From: an uncultured Hungatella sp.
GTDB lineage: Bacteria; Bacillota; Clostridia; Lachnospirales; Lachnospiraceae
DNA: 64,000 nucleotides
Direction of reading: 5' to 3'
NCBI GenBank assembly: GCA_947089145.1
Contig: CAMUJH010000001.1
Span: 1-64,000 of the forward strand
Shown: positions 36,360 to 45,220 of the stretch, one piece after another
Layout: the number at the start of each line of letters is the position of its first letter
How positions within the stretch are numbered: the stretch's first letter is position 1
Position numbers and translations under genes: made by a program
Notes under the pieces: generated by a model
What the model saw: the letters and a program-made list of their open reading frames with translations, nothing else
The model's database searches: none
Told to the model about the DNA's origin: nothing

Positions 36360-38564
36360 TCACATCAGTTCCCTGATAGCCTCATCCAGCTGGTAGGGTT
36401 GTCCGATTCCTTCCTTTTTTAAATCCCGCAGAGCAAAATTAGATTTGCGCAGAGTCAGATTAGGATTGTAATAGGGATCTCCGTTTTTTAGAATATCCGG
36501 CCATTTTTTCGCAAATTTCGCTACCTCACGGTTAAACCGGGCCACCTTCTCCGGCGTGTCCTCCAGTCCCCTGGATTTGGACTCATAGTGGTAAAGCACT
36601 GCATAGGGCGCATAAACCACCAGCTTTCCCAGGCTCCGCACTTTCATGCAGTAATCAATATCATTAAACGCTACAGCCAGCTCTTCGCTGAATCCCCCTG
36701 TTTTCTCAAATACCGTTCTTTTACTCATCATGCAGGCGGCCGTCACTGCGCTGTAGTCCTGGGCGCACATGGCGCGGTGAAAATAACTGTTCTCCGCTTT
36801 GTGAAGGCCGATAAATGTGTGGCCTGCAATACCGCCGAAGCCTACCACTACCCCTGCATGCTGTATGGTGTCATCCTGATACAGCAGCCTGGCTCCCACG
36901 GCTCCCACGTCGTCCCTCTGGCAAAATCCCAGCATCTCTTCTATAAAATTCTCTGCGATCAGTTCCGTGTCGTTATTAAGAAACAGAAGGTATTCCCCTG
37001 AAGCATGTTTCACGCCGAAATTGTTAATAGCCGAATAGTTAAACTCCCTGTCCCAGACAACCACCCGGACCTGCGGAAATTCCTTCTGTATGGCATCATA
37101 ATATTCGAAGGTTTCCTTCTTGGTACTGTTGTTCTCCACCACCACAAACTCCACATTTTTGTAGGTTGCCCTGGTTAAAACAGCTCTCATGCACAAATCC
37201 AGATCCTGACAGTGGTCTTTATTGGGAATAATAATTGATACTTTCGGATTCCCTTTAATCTTAAATATCGTGTGGTAAATGCCGTAGTCCACGCCCTTTT
37301 CCACTTTCTCAGCCTCAATCCCCATCCGGCGGTAATGTTCCATAATCGCCTTGGAGCCGGCCTCAAAGGCATAAAGTTTGCTCTGCGGATTGCTGGCAGT
37401 GGAATCCTGATGGCATCTCCAGTGATACAGTACCTTAGGGATATGCCACACCCCCTCTGCCGCCTCCGTGCACCGGAAAATAAAATCGTAATCCTGAGCC
37501 CCGTCAAACTCTTTCCGAAGCCCCCCTACCCTTTCTGCCAGCTCCCTCTTTACCACAAACTGGTGGCAGATGTAGTTTACGCTGGTCAGCAGATCCGGGT
37601 TGAAATCCGGTTTAAAATGAGGGTCAAACAGCGCTCCCCCATCCATATCCATCTTGTCCTCGTCAGAATAGATCACCTGGCAGTCCGGGTGTTCCCTGAC
37701 AGCCCTGGCACATTCATACAAAGCGTTTTCCGTCATGGCGTCATCATGATCCGCCAGGACAATGTAATCTCCAGAGGCCATTGCCATGGCTGCATTGGTA
37801 TTTTCGGAAATCCCCTGATTACTCCCAAGCTTTTTATAGCGGATACGGGAATCTTTATCCATATACCTTTTAACGGTTTTGTAAACTTCTGCTCCCTTAG
37901 GACTTCCGTCGGCCAGGCACAGCTCCCAGTTAGGGTACGTCTGGGCCACAATGGAATCCAGCATTTCCCGCAGATACCGCTCTGGAGTTTTATATAAAGG
38001 CATAACAATGGAAAACACGGGGCCATTGTCCCACGCCTCTTTCCGCTGCCTTTCCAGCTCCTGGCCAGAAGGCTTTGTTAAGGCATACCACTCTCCGTAG
38101 TCGTAATCATTATCCAGCCCCTGAATCTTATGAACAGATTTAACAAACAGCGCCCGCAGGCCGTTTTCTTTCCAGAAATCCATGGCCACGCGGACCGTTT
38201 CCATGTTCATCAGGTCTTTCAGCTTCTGCATCCGTTTGTGGGCTACGCTGGCGCGCTTCATGATCAGCTGTTCGTTGTATTTTATCCGCACTTTCCTGCT
38301 GTCACACTGAATCACCAGGTAATAATTCTTTCCCCGCTCATAGGGAAACTGAATGTCAAACCCAAAATCTCTGTCATATACTTTGCCGTAATAAATCTGG
38401 CTTACATCATCCCGTCTGGTGGACACATGTTTAAACTGAATGGCCCGGTGTTTTTCATCCTCCACCCAAAATGCCGGCCGGGACTCAGGCGTTTTTCCGA
38501 TGACCCAGCCATTTAGCTGGATGGAATTTTCCCTGATGCGGACCACATCCACATTATGTTTCAT
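36360..38564 (-). CDS. Two-domain family 2 glycosyltransferase
   Basis: A 734-residue protein with an N-terminal beta-rich segment of about 150 residues and two GT-A domains. The first (about 183-410) shows FSIVMPLYKTPERYLREML, LADHDDAMTENALYE and VIYSDEDKMD. The second (about 445-700) shows VSIIIPNKDHCQDLDLCM, LFLNNDTELI and AFNDIDYCMKVRSLGK. Such double enzymes add two sugars or polymerise alternating linkages, as in rhamnan or O-antigen synthesis. It shares 11 bases with the upstream glycosyltransferase gene, indicating coupling. Confidence 0.9.
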   Translation of the reverse strand: MKHNVDVVRIRENSIQLNGWVIGKTPESRPAFWVEDEKHRAIQFKHVSTRRDDVSQIYYGKVYDRDFGFDIQFPYERGKNYYLVIQCDSRKVRIKYNEQLIMKRASVAHKRMQKLKDLMNMETVRVAMDFWKENGLRALFVKSVHKIQGLDNDYDYGEWYALTKPSGQELERQRKEAWDNGPVFSIVMPLYKTPERYLREMLDSIVAQTYPNWELCLADGSPKGAEVYKTVKRYMDKDSRIRYKKLGSNQGISENTNAAMAMASGDYIVLADHDDAMTENALYECARAVREHPDCQVIYSDEDKMDMDGGALFDPHFKPDFNPDLLTSVNYICHQFVVKRELAERVGGLRKEFDGAQDYDFIFRCTEAAEGVWHIPKVLYHWRCHQDSTASNPQSKLYAFEAGSKAIMEHYRRMGIEAEKVEKGVDYGIYHTIFKIKGNPKVSIIIPNKDHCQDLDLCMRAVLTRATYKNVEFVVVENNSTKKETFEYYDAIQKEFPQVRVVVWDREFNYSAINNFGVKHASGEYLLFLNNDTELIAENFIEEMLGFCQRDDVGAVGARLLYQDDTIQHAGVVVGFGGIAGHTFIGLHKAENSYFHRAMCAQDYSAVTAACMMSKRTVFEKTGGFSEELAVAFNDIDYCMKVRSLGKLVVYAPYAVLYHYESKSRGLEDTPEKVARFNREVAKFAKKWPDILKNGDPYYNPNLTLRKSNFALRDLKKEGIGQPYQLDEAIRELM

Positions 38565-39537
38565 TGGCTGCTTCCTCTTTCACTTCTTTTTTCTCCGGCT
38601 CCTCTTCAAAATTAATCCGCTCCTCCTCAATAACCAACGGCCTTTTCATAACCCTGCTGTTAATAGCCAAGATATACTCACCTACCAAACCGATAAAAAA
38701 TATCTGAACAGAGCCCAGAAAGCACATGCCAATCAGCAGAGGAGCCATGCCTGCTGCAAACCTGTCCCAATACATCAGCTTCATTACCAGATACGCCGCC
38801 GCCACAATCAGGCTGACTGCGCAGCAAATGCCTCCGAAGATCGTGGCCAGCCGCAGCCCCACTTTTGTATAGGAAGTAACACTCAGCATCGCTGCGTCAA
38901 ACAGCTTGTAAAAATTGTTGCTGGTCTTGCCTGCACGGCGCCTTGGCTGCTCATAGGGAATCTCTTTCCGCCTGAATCCCAGCTCTGCCACAATCCCCCG
39001 AAGAAACGGCGTCGGATCGTCCAGATCACGAAGTACCTGAATAAACCGCCTGTCATACAATCCGAAGCCTGTAAACTGTTCAATCTGCTCTACGTCAGAC
39101 AGCCTCTTTATCATCTTATAATAGCAGCCTCTCAGCCAGTACATAATCGGATTTTCTTTGCTGGACTTTTTAATTCCGATGACAATCTTATATCCGTTTT
39201 CCCACTCCTTCACATACTTGGGAATCATCTCCACCGGGTCCTGGAAATCCGCCGCCATAAGAACCGTGCAGTCCCCTGTGCTCTGGAGCATGGCATAATA
39301 GGGAGAATTAAACTGTCCGAAATTCTTTGCGTTAAAAATTCCCTTTATGTCTTTGTCATTGTCTGCCAGCCTGCGGATAATGTCTCTTGTCTTGTCCTTG
39401 GAGTCATTGTCAATAAAGATAATCTCATATCCGTAATCGGGCAGGCTTGTCCGAAATGTCTCTCTCAGGACATCCGCCAGGGCCTCCACGTTTTCCTCTT
39501 CATTATAACAAGGCACCACGATGCTGATCTTCTTCAT
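38554..39537 (-). CDS. Family 2 glycosyltransferase with two C-terminal membrane helices (DPM1/GtrB type)
   Basis: A 327-residue enzyme with a GT-A domain (KISIVVPCYNEEENVEAL, then the aspartates of IFIDNDSKDKT and LMAADFQDPVEMI) and two C-terminal membrane helices (IFGGICCAVSLIVAAAYLVM, FLGSVQIFFIGLVGEYILAI). This is the layout of enzymes that move sugar from UDP-glucose or a similar donor onto polyprenyl phosphate for later transfer outside the membrane. It could decorate the exopolysaccharide. It overlaps the next gene by 11 bases and follows the alcohol dehydrogenase by 10. Confidence 0.92.
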   Translation of the reverse strand: MKKISIVVPCYNEEENVEALADVLRETFRTSLPDYGYEIIFIDNDSKDKTRDIIRRLADNDKDIKGIFNAKNFGQFNSPYYAMLQSTGDCTVLMAADFQDPVEMIPKYVKEWENGYKIVIGIKKSSKENPIMYWLRGCYYKMIKRLSDVEQIEQFTGFGLYDRRFIQVLRDLDDPTPFLRGIVAELGFRRKEIPYEQPRRRAGKTSNNFYKLFDAAMLSVTSYTKVGLRLATIFGGICCAVSLIVAAAYLVMKLMYWDRFAAGMAPLLIGMCFLGSVQIFFIGLVGEYILAINSRVMKRPLVIEEERINFEEEPEKKEVKEEAANET

Positions 39538-39547
39538 AGTAATCTCC

Positions 39548-40609
39548 TTACTCCGTTGTAACCATGACCTTTATCAGGTCTTTGGGCTTATCTCTCATAA
39601 GATACAGCGCCTGTTCTATTTTGTCAAACCCTTTCAGATGGTGGGTAACCAGTCTCTCCGGGTGAATCCGTCCGTATTTTACCATGTCAAGCATTCTCTC
39701 AATGCGCACTCTGCCGCCCTCTGCCAGCTCCGTGCGGATCGTTTTTCCTGCCATGCCCCGGCCGCCGGAAAATTTGGGGAAGGGCAGGGAGCCTGTTCCG
39801 CCAAAATAATTGATGTTGGACACAACGCCCACACCGTAGCGCACCATGTCAACTGCCTGGGCAAACACCTGGTCACCGCCGCCGCAGATGATGACGGAAT
39901 CCGCCCCCACCCCGCCTGTGCGCTCCAAAACCTGGCGGACTACATCATTGTCCCGGTAATTCAGCACTTCCGTGGCTCCCATCTCCAAAGCGCGCTGCAC
40001 GCATAATGGACGTTCTCCTACGGCGAGAATCCTGGACGCTCCCTTCAAAGCCGCTCCGGCCACTGCCATCAGCCCGATAGGGCCAATACCCATAACCACT
40101 ACCGTATCTCCGAATTTAATATCCGCATTCTCCGCCCCTGTGAATCCCGTGGTCACCACGTCCACGCACATTAATGCCTGCTCTATGGAGATTCCTTCCG
40201 GAATCCTGGCCAGGGTAGTGTCTGCATCCGGAATCAAAAACCGTTCTGAAAACACTCCTGGCTGGCTTCTTCCCAGCTGATGGCCGGAAAAGGGGGCCGA
40301 TGCATGTTTAAAGTTGTGTTCCTGAATTCCTCTTGCACGCCAGTCCGGAGTTATGGCGGGCACTGCCACTACCTCTCCCGGCTTAAAGTCCTCTACCAGT
40401 TCCCCCGCTTTCACCACCCGGGCCACGCACTCATGGCCCAGCACCAGATTGGGGGCCTTCCTGGAACCGCCGCCAAATACGGTATGCACGTCTGAGGAGC
40501 AGGGAGCCATGGCCACCGGTTCCAGAATGGCCCCGTAAGGCGTCAGCTCAGGCTCAGGCACATCAGCCCAGCCCACTGCGCCAGGCTCCTTTAACACAAA
40601 TGCTTTCAT
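39548..40609 (-). CDS. Zinc-dependent alcohol dehydrogenase (MDR superfamily)
   Basis: A 353-residue medium-chain dehydrogenase. It has an N-terminal GroES-like domain with catalytic zinc ligands in MAPCSSDVHTVFGG and GHECVARVVKAGE, and a Rossmann fold with VVVMGIGPIGLMAVAGA. It lacks the four-cysteine structural zinc lobe; the equivalent stretch is PDWRARGIQEHNF, as in the isopropanol/secondary alcohol dehydrogenase group. In this cluster it may reduce or oxidise a sugar intermediate or side chain. Its start overlaps the stop of the fused reductase/methyltransferase gene by four bases. Confidence 0.88.
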   Translation of the reverse strand: MKAFVLKEPGAVGWADVPEPELTPYGAILEPVAMAPCSSDVHTVFGGGSRKAPNLVLGHECVARVVKAGELVEDFKPGEVVAVPAITPDWRARGIQEHNFKHASAPFSGHQLGRSQPGVFSERFLIPDADTTLARIPEGISIEQALMCVDVVTTGFTGAENADIKFGDTVVVMGIGPIGLMAVAGAALKGASRILAVGERPLCVQRALEMGATEVLNYRDNDVVRQVLERTGGVGADSVIICGGGDQVFAQAVDMVRYGVGVVSNINYFGGTGSLPFPKFSGGRGMAGKTIRTELAEGGRVRIERMLDMVKYGRIHPERLVTHHLKGFDKIEQALYLMRDKPKDLIKVMVTTE

Positions 40610-42867
40610 GACAGTTCCTCCAATTTATCACTGCGCAGCGCCAGTATTTCCACCCCGGTTCCATACCGGCTGCGGATAACGCCTGCAATCTCCTCCGTAT
40701 ATCCGGGAGCCGCAATCAGGATCACATCGGCAGGATCTCGGTGCCAATAGTCCGGGTCCACAATCAAAAGGTGGGAAGCGGGAGCAAATTTCCCCTGCTT
40801 AAAGGGCGCCGAATCAATAATATACTTTGCATGATCCTGCAAAGCCGTAGTGGCCGCCAGCGTAAATCCCTGATGGCTGGCTCCCCATATGGCCAGGGAT
40901 TTCCCTTCCTCTTTCAGCCGGCTGCAAAGTGACGCCATTTGGCTCTGTATATCCGCAAGGCTGTCTGTCAGCCCCAAGATGTCTATGACTGCAACATCAT
41001 TTCCTGAATCAAGCAAGCTGTTAAAAGCCCTCTCCCTGGCTGGCGGCACACCTTTTTGCCTCTGCTGGCCTTCATCCCAGCCTTTGCGCTTTTTTACGAT
41101 GACTGACAGGGTATCCCGGTTTACTGTCTCCTGTTCCAAAACCTGGAAGCCGTGGCTTTCCAGCAGATATCTCAGCGTATCAAATGTATAGTAGGCAATG
41201 TGATCCCGAAGCAGTTCATAGTAACCATGGTACTGCAAAATATATTCCAGGCTTGGAACCGTAATCAGCCCCATCCCCTCTTCTGTCAGATTGTTCCTGA
41301 TGCAGTCCAGCATCACCCCTGGCCTTGGCTGGTGTTCCAGAAAATTAAATGATAAAAACACATCATAGGGCCCGTTTTCTCCAAGAACCGTATCCGGATT
41401 CTCTGTAAATCCCTGAACCACATGGAGGCCATCCTCCACGGCCGTATCCACCAGGGCCTGACGATGCTCCACGCCGTAGGCTTCTACCGGAAATCCGGCC
41501 AGTACTTTTAAAAATTCCCCTCTTCCGCACCCTGCTTCCAGAAACTTTTTCCCCTCCAGATGATACGTGTCAATCAGATGCCTGTATTGGCTGGTTCTTA
41601 AGTCCGTCATAGTGGCGGAGTACCCGCCTGAGCGAATCACATCCCGGTAATAGCTGACAGGCTCACAGTCAAACTGCACCAGGCCACATGTTCTGCACTG
41701 ATGAAGGCAGAGCGTAATCCCTTTGTCTTCCTTAACTTCCTGTTCGTCCGGAATGTCCTGAGCGGAAGCCGGCATGCCTTTAAACTCCATCAGCTTCGTC
41801 CCCTCCAGTATCTGTCCGCATAAAATGCAGCGATGCATTTCCCGGCCCTTGTCCTGTTTGTCACATTTACTGTTATTATTCTTTATCTCAAGCATACGCC
41901 TTATTCCCTCTTCAAACGATATTTCCGGTTTCCATCCCGTTCTCTCCTGAATCCTGCTGATATCCGGTATCAGGTTCGCCGGTCCCTCTGCATTGGGAGG
42001 CAGTTTGCCGTACACGCAGCTTCCTTTTCCTTTGCACAGCTGGTGCATTATCTCCACATACTGCTTTAATGGCCTGGTCCACTCACTGCTTCCTGCCAGA
42101 TTATAAATTCCTTTGCCTAAATCCGCCTTGTCTGAAAACGCCAGAGCCAGCAGGCCTTTCACCAAATCTTCTATATAAAGGTAGTTCCACTGCTGGGTAC
42201 ATGCCCCCAATTCCATCCTTCCGCCTTTTAAGAATGTGTCCAGGCAAGTATTTACCAGAGACCACGGGTGATCTCCATGCCCGTACACGCTGAAAATGCG
42301 GGCGTGGACATACTCCATCCTATATTGATCTCCTGCCTCCCAAACATTGCATATCTCCTGGGCCCGCCTTCCAAATTCCGCCTTCGCCCTGCCGTACTCT
42401 GATATTGGATGGCAGTCCATGTCTTCTTTCATGACTGTCTGGCATACTCCATACTCTGCCTGCGATCCGCTGAACACAAACCGGCGGCACTTAAGGCTTC
42501 TGGCTCCCCACAGCGCCTTCACCCCGTCTTCCACATTCTTTTGCTGTACATCTGTCTTTGTCCGGTTATGGCTCCCTGAGCCGTCCCAGCCAAAATGGAA
42601 GAAAATATCACAGGCTTCTTTTATTAATGAAGCAATGGTATCCAGTCTGCCCAATTCCAGCTCCAGGATGTGAAGCCTGCCTCGGCCTCCCTTTTCAGCC
42701 AGGTGTTCTCTTTGGCATGAACTGTTTTCCTCTATCCCGTCTGTCAGGCTTCTCAGATTCTGCGAACCAGGACGCACTACGGCATACACCTGATGCCCCT
42801 GGTTCAGCAATTCCTGAATTAGTGCCGTTCCCAGAAAGCTTGTAGCTCCTGTTACCACCAGATTCAT
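40606..42867 (-). CDS. Fusion of NAD-dependent sugar epimerase/reductase and zinc-type C-methyltransferase
   Basis: A 753-residue two-enzyme fusion. Residues 1-325 are an extended SDR sugar epimerase/reductase: LVVTGATSFLGTALIQ at the N-terminus, FSGSQAEYG and the catalytic pair Y-x3-K, here SEYGRAKAEF. From about 345 comes a small zinc site (CILCGQ, then CLHQCRTCGLVQ), a SAM methyltransferase core (FLEAGCGRGEFLKVLAG, FNFLEHQPRPG) and a C-terminal Methyltransf_14-like domain (LAIWGASHQGFTLAAT). The second part matches deoxysugar 3-C-methyltransferases such as TylC3 and NovU. It probably builds a C-methyl-branched NDP-deoxysugar. The start at 42867 has AGGAAGGG upstream. Confidence 0.85.
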   Translation of the reverse strand: MNLVVTGATSFLGTALIQELLNQGHQVYAVVRPGSQNLRSLTDGIEENSSCQREHLAEKGGRGRLHILELELGRLDTIASLIKEACDIFFHFGWDGSGSHNRTKTDVQQKNVEDGVKALWGARSLKCRRFVFSGSQAEYGVCQTVMKEDMDCHPISEYGRAKAEFGRRAQEICNVWEAGDQYRMEYVHARIFSVYGHGDHPWSLVNTCLDTFLKGGRMELGACTQQWNYLYIEDLVKGLLALAFSDKADLGKGIYNLAGSSEWTRPLKQYVEIMHQLCKGKGSCVYGKLPPNAEGPANLIPDISRIQERTGWKPEISFEEGIRRMLEIKNNNSKCDKQDKGREMHRCILCGQILEGTKLMEFKGMPASAQDIPDEQEVKEDKGITLCLHQCRTCGLVQFDCEPVSYYRDVIRSGGYSATMTDLRTSQYRHLIDTYHLEGKKFLEAGCGRGEFLKVLAGFPVEAYGVEHRQALVDTAVEDGLHVVQGFTENPDTVLGENGPYDVFLSFNFLEHQPRPGVMLDCIRNNLTEEGMGLITVPSLEYILQYHGYYELLRDHIAYYTFDTLRYLLESHGFQVLEQETVNRDTLSVIVKKRKGWDEGQQRQKGVPPARERAFNSLLDSGNDVAVIDILGLTDSLADIQSQMASLCSRLKEEGKSLAIWGASHQGFTLAATTALQDHAKYIIDSAPFKQGKFAPASHLLIVDPDYWHRDPADVILIAAPGYTEEIAGVIRSRYGTGVEILALRSDKLEELS

Positions 42868-42899
42868 CTGCTTTTCCCTTCCTTTCTGCAATGATGTAC

Positions 42900-43063
42900 T
42901 AGAGCGTGTTTCAAAATTGCTTTCCGTCAGATGTGCGTCACAGTTTGCGGGAGATTTGGCCCGAATGAGGGAGGCGTAGTGGGCTACGTTGACCGAATGA
43001 GGGCCAGATCTCCCGCAAAGTGGGGCGTGCAGATGGCGGGAATGAATTTTCAAACACGCTCTA
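42900..43063. repeat. MITE-like element, copy 1 (best preserved)
   Basis: A 164-bp element with 19-base inverted ends, TAGAGCGTGTTTCAAAATT and the complement of AATTTTCAAACACGCTCTA, with one mismatch. The TA at each end is what a Tc1/mariner or IS630-type TA duplication would leave. Its interior has the hairpin CGTAG-TGGG-CTACG. It lies between the ThDP gene and the fused sugar gene, and its right end supplies the TAG stop of the ThDP gene. Confidence 0.85.
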
Positions 43064-44926
43064 GCCCCGAATCCGGGGAATCAGCATATTCTCGTCCATC
43101 TCCTCATCCGGTAAAAACGGCGCCAGATCCTCCAAAGGCGGGGACACCATGCTTCCATCCGCCAGCCGCTTCGCCGCAGACTTGGGCTCAAAATTTTGTT
43201 CCCTGGTCACAAAAACCTCGCAGATAACCGGCCCCTCTGTCTGAAGCGCTTTCTCTACCGCATCTCCCACTTCCCCATTGTGGCAGGCTCTGATATAGGG
43301 ATACCCATACGCCCAGGCCAGCTTCTCCATGGACGGAAAGCTTAAATCCTTGCTGTCTTCGCCGATTCCCACCAGCGGCTCCCCAAAAAAGTTCTTCTGC
43401 GTCTGCCGGATCGAGTGATATCCTCCATTGTTAATCAGAAAAATCTTTACAGGCATCTGATGGTGGATAATCGTCTGCAGTTCCTGCAGGTTCATCTGGA
43501 TGCTTCCGTCCCCTGTTAAAAGGACAATGTCCTCCCCCGGTTCAGCCATGCATGCCCCGATGGCCGCCGGAAGGTCATACCCCATAGAGGCAATCGCTGA
43601 GTTGGTAATAAACCTCTGTCCCTTTTTAATAATATAGCCGTGCCCCCCTGCTACGCAGGCCGATCCATTGCCTACCACCGTGATTCTGTTCTCCGGCAGT
43701 CTGGAACTCAGTTCCTTTACCAGAGCATAGACATTGGCTTTCCTTGTCTCATCTTTAATAAGATGTCTTTCCTGCACTACCGGATATTTCTTTTTCCACA
43801 TCTGGCAGGTTTCCACCCAGTTCATTCCCCTCAGGCCTTTTCCTCCGCCGAATACCGGAGTCTCTGCCGTTTCTCTGTCAATAACCCGCTCCAGCGCTTC
43901 CAGCAGATCCTTAGCGTCAGCGTGAACTGCCATGTCCACATGAATGCTCGGCTTCTTCAGCTCTTCTATGTCTATGTCATTAATAATCGTATAGGCTTCT
44001 CGCGCCCATGTCTCATAATTATACCCAACCTGGCGGATGCTGAGACGGCTTCCCACGGAAAATACCAGATCACTGTTCTGAACCGCAAAATTTCCGGGCC
44101 GGTCGCCCATGCCTCCCGCCCGTCCCACATAAAGCGGATCTTCATCGCACATCAGATCCTGGCTGTTCCACCCTGTGGCCACAGGAATCCCCAGCTTTCT
44201 CACTACCCTCTCAAATACCTCATAAGCCCCTGCAATGCGGATTCCGTTTCCCGCGTTGAAAACAGGCCTGGATGCGCCGGCGATTTTTTTCAGTATCTCC
44301 CTGGCCGTTTCATCCCCTACCTTTCCCGGCAGCCTCTGACCTTCTGCCCCCGCCTCGTATTCTTCTGCGTCGAATCCCTCCAGTTCATCTGACTCCACAT
44401 AAGCGCCCTGGACATTTAAGGGAATATCCAGCCATGCAGGTCCGGGACGGCCTGACTGCGCCAAATAAAGGGCCTTCTCCAGACAATACCGAATCTTCTG
44501 GGGATCGATAACCATCTCGCTGTACTTGGTCATGCATCCTACAGCCTTTATAATGTCAAATTCCTGATCGCCCATGGCTCTGATTCCCACGCCGGACCAC
44601 CTGGCCGTAGTGTCATACCGCACCTGCCCTGAAAGTACCAGCATAGGGATGGAATCCAGCCAGCCGCCTACCACTCCGGTAATGGCATTGGTTCCCCCGG
44701 GCCCTGTAGTGACGCACAAAGCGGCAATCTTGTTGTGAATCCTGGCATAGCTTTCCGCCGCAATAGCGCAGGCCTGCTCATGATGCTGATACAGACAGCA
44801 AAGTCCCTTCTCATGGCCCAGGGAATCATTCAGGTGCATGGCTCCTCCCCCTGTGACCGTGAAAACCTGCGTAATCCCCCGCTGCACCAAAGTCCGGGCA
44901 ATGTAATCAGAAACTTTTATTTTCAT
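43061..44926 (-). CDS. ThDP-dependent enzyme of the acetolactate synthase family, in the polysaccharide cluster
   Basis: A 621-residue ThDP enzyme: FTVTGGGAMHLNDSLG, the catalytic glutamate in YQHHEQACAIAAESYARI, TTGPGGTNAITGVVGGWLDS, and the ThDP site LLTGDGSIQMNLQELQTI through KIFLINNGGYHSIR. It differs clearly from the ilvB product of this window, is about 60 residues longer, and stands first in a glycan operon, so branched-chain amino acid synthesis is unlikely. Related enzymes in sugar clusters, such as YerE of yersiniose synthesis, attach a two-carbon unit to a keto-sugar. The start at 44926 follows AAGGAG by 11 bases. The stop codon lies within the end of a repeat element. Confidence 0.82.
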   Translation of the reverse strand: MKIKVSDYIARTLVQRGITQVFTVTGGGAMHLNDSLGHEKGLCCLYQHHEQACAIAAESYARIHNKIAALCVTTGPGGTNAITGVVGGWLDSIPMLVLSGQVRYDTTARWSGVGIRAMGDQEFDIIKAVGCMTKYSEMVIDPQKIRYCLEKALYLAQSGRPGPAWLDIPLNVQGAYVESDELEGFDAEEYEAGAEGQRLPGKVGDETAREILKKIAGASRPVFNAGNGIRIAGAYEVFERVVRKLGIPVATGWNSQDLMCDEDPLYVGRAGGMGDRPGNFAVQNSDLVFSVGSRLSIRQVGYNYETWAREAYTIINDIDIEELKKPSIHVDMAVHADAKDLLEALERVIDRETAETPVFGGGKGLRGMNWVETCQMWKKKYPVVQERHLIKDETRKANVYALVKELSSRLPENRITVVGNGSACVAGGHGYIIKKGQRFITNSAIASMGYDLPAAIGACMAEPGEDIVLLTGDGSIQMNLQELQTIIHHQMPVKIFLINNGGYHSIRQTQKNFFGEPLVGIGEDSKDLSFPSMEKLAWAYGYPYIRACHNGEVGDAVEKALQTEGPVICEVFVTREQNFEPKSAAKRLADGSMVSPPLEDLAPFLPDEEMDENMLIPRIRG

Positions 44927-45021
44927 AACCGTCGTTTCTCCTTTTTCTTGAAATTTTTCCAAAATATCCGGCTTTGCCGCCGCCCGCACCAGGCGGAGCA
45001 TACCCCCCAAACCCCGCATTC

Positions 45022-45056
45022 TGCGCCATTTTTCCGTTTTTTTGTACCATGGCGCA
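45022..45056 (-). promoter_or_regulatory. Inverted repeat upstream of the polysaccharide operon
   Basis: TGCGCCAT at 45022-45029 pairs with ATGGCGCA at 45049-45056 around a 19-base loop, about 100 bases upstream of the ThDP gene start. It could be a regulator site or a leader hairpin. The remainder of 44927-45220 holds the divergent promoters, including TATAAT at 45158-45163 for the plus-strand wall protein. Confidence 0.45.
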
Positions 45057-45220
45057 TATTTTCATAAGTATACCACAAATGTCAGCGGTATAAAAGTCTT
45101 TTTAAATCCTGCCATTTCTGCCACTAACCTGCACTTTCCCCCGAAGCCCCTATCCGTTATAATGCAGGAGTAATGCAAATGCGGATTTTCACCAAACACA
45201 AAAAAGGAGAGAATCAATTT

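Noticed and set aside
42868-43053. N-terminal extension of the fused sugar gene by 62 codons
   Set aside because: The extension is a translation of the MITE-like element; the family start and ribosome site are at 42867.
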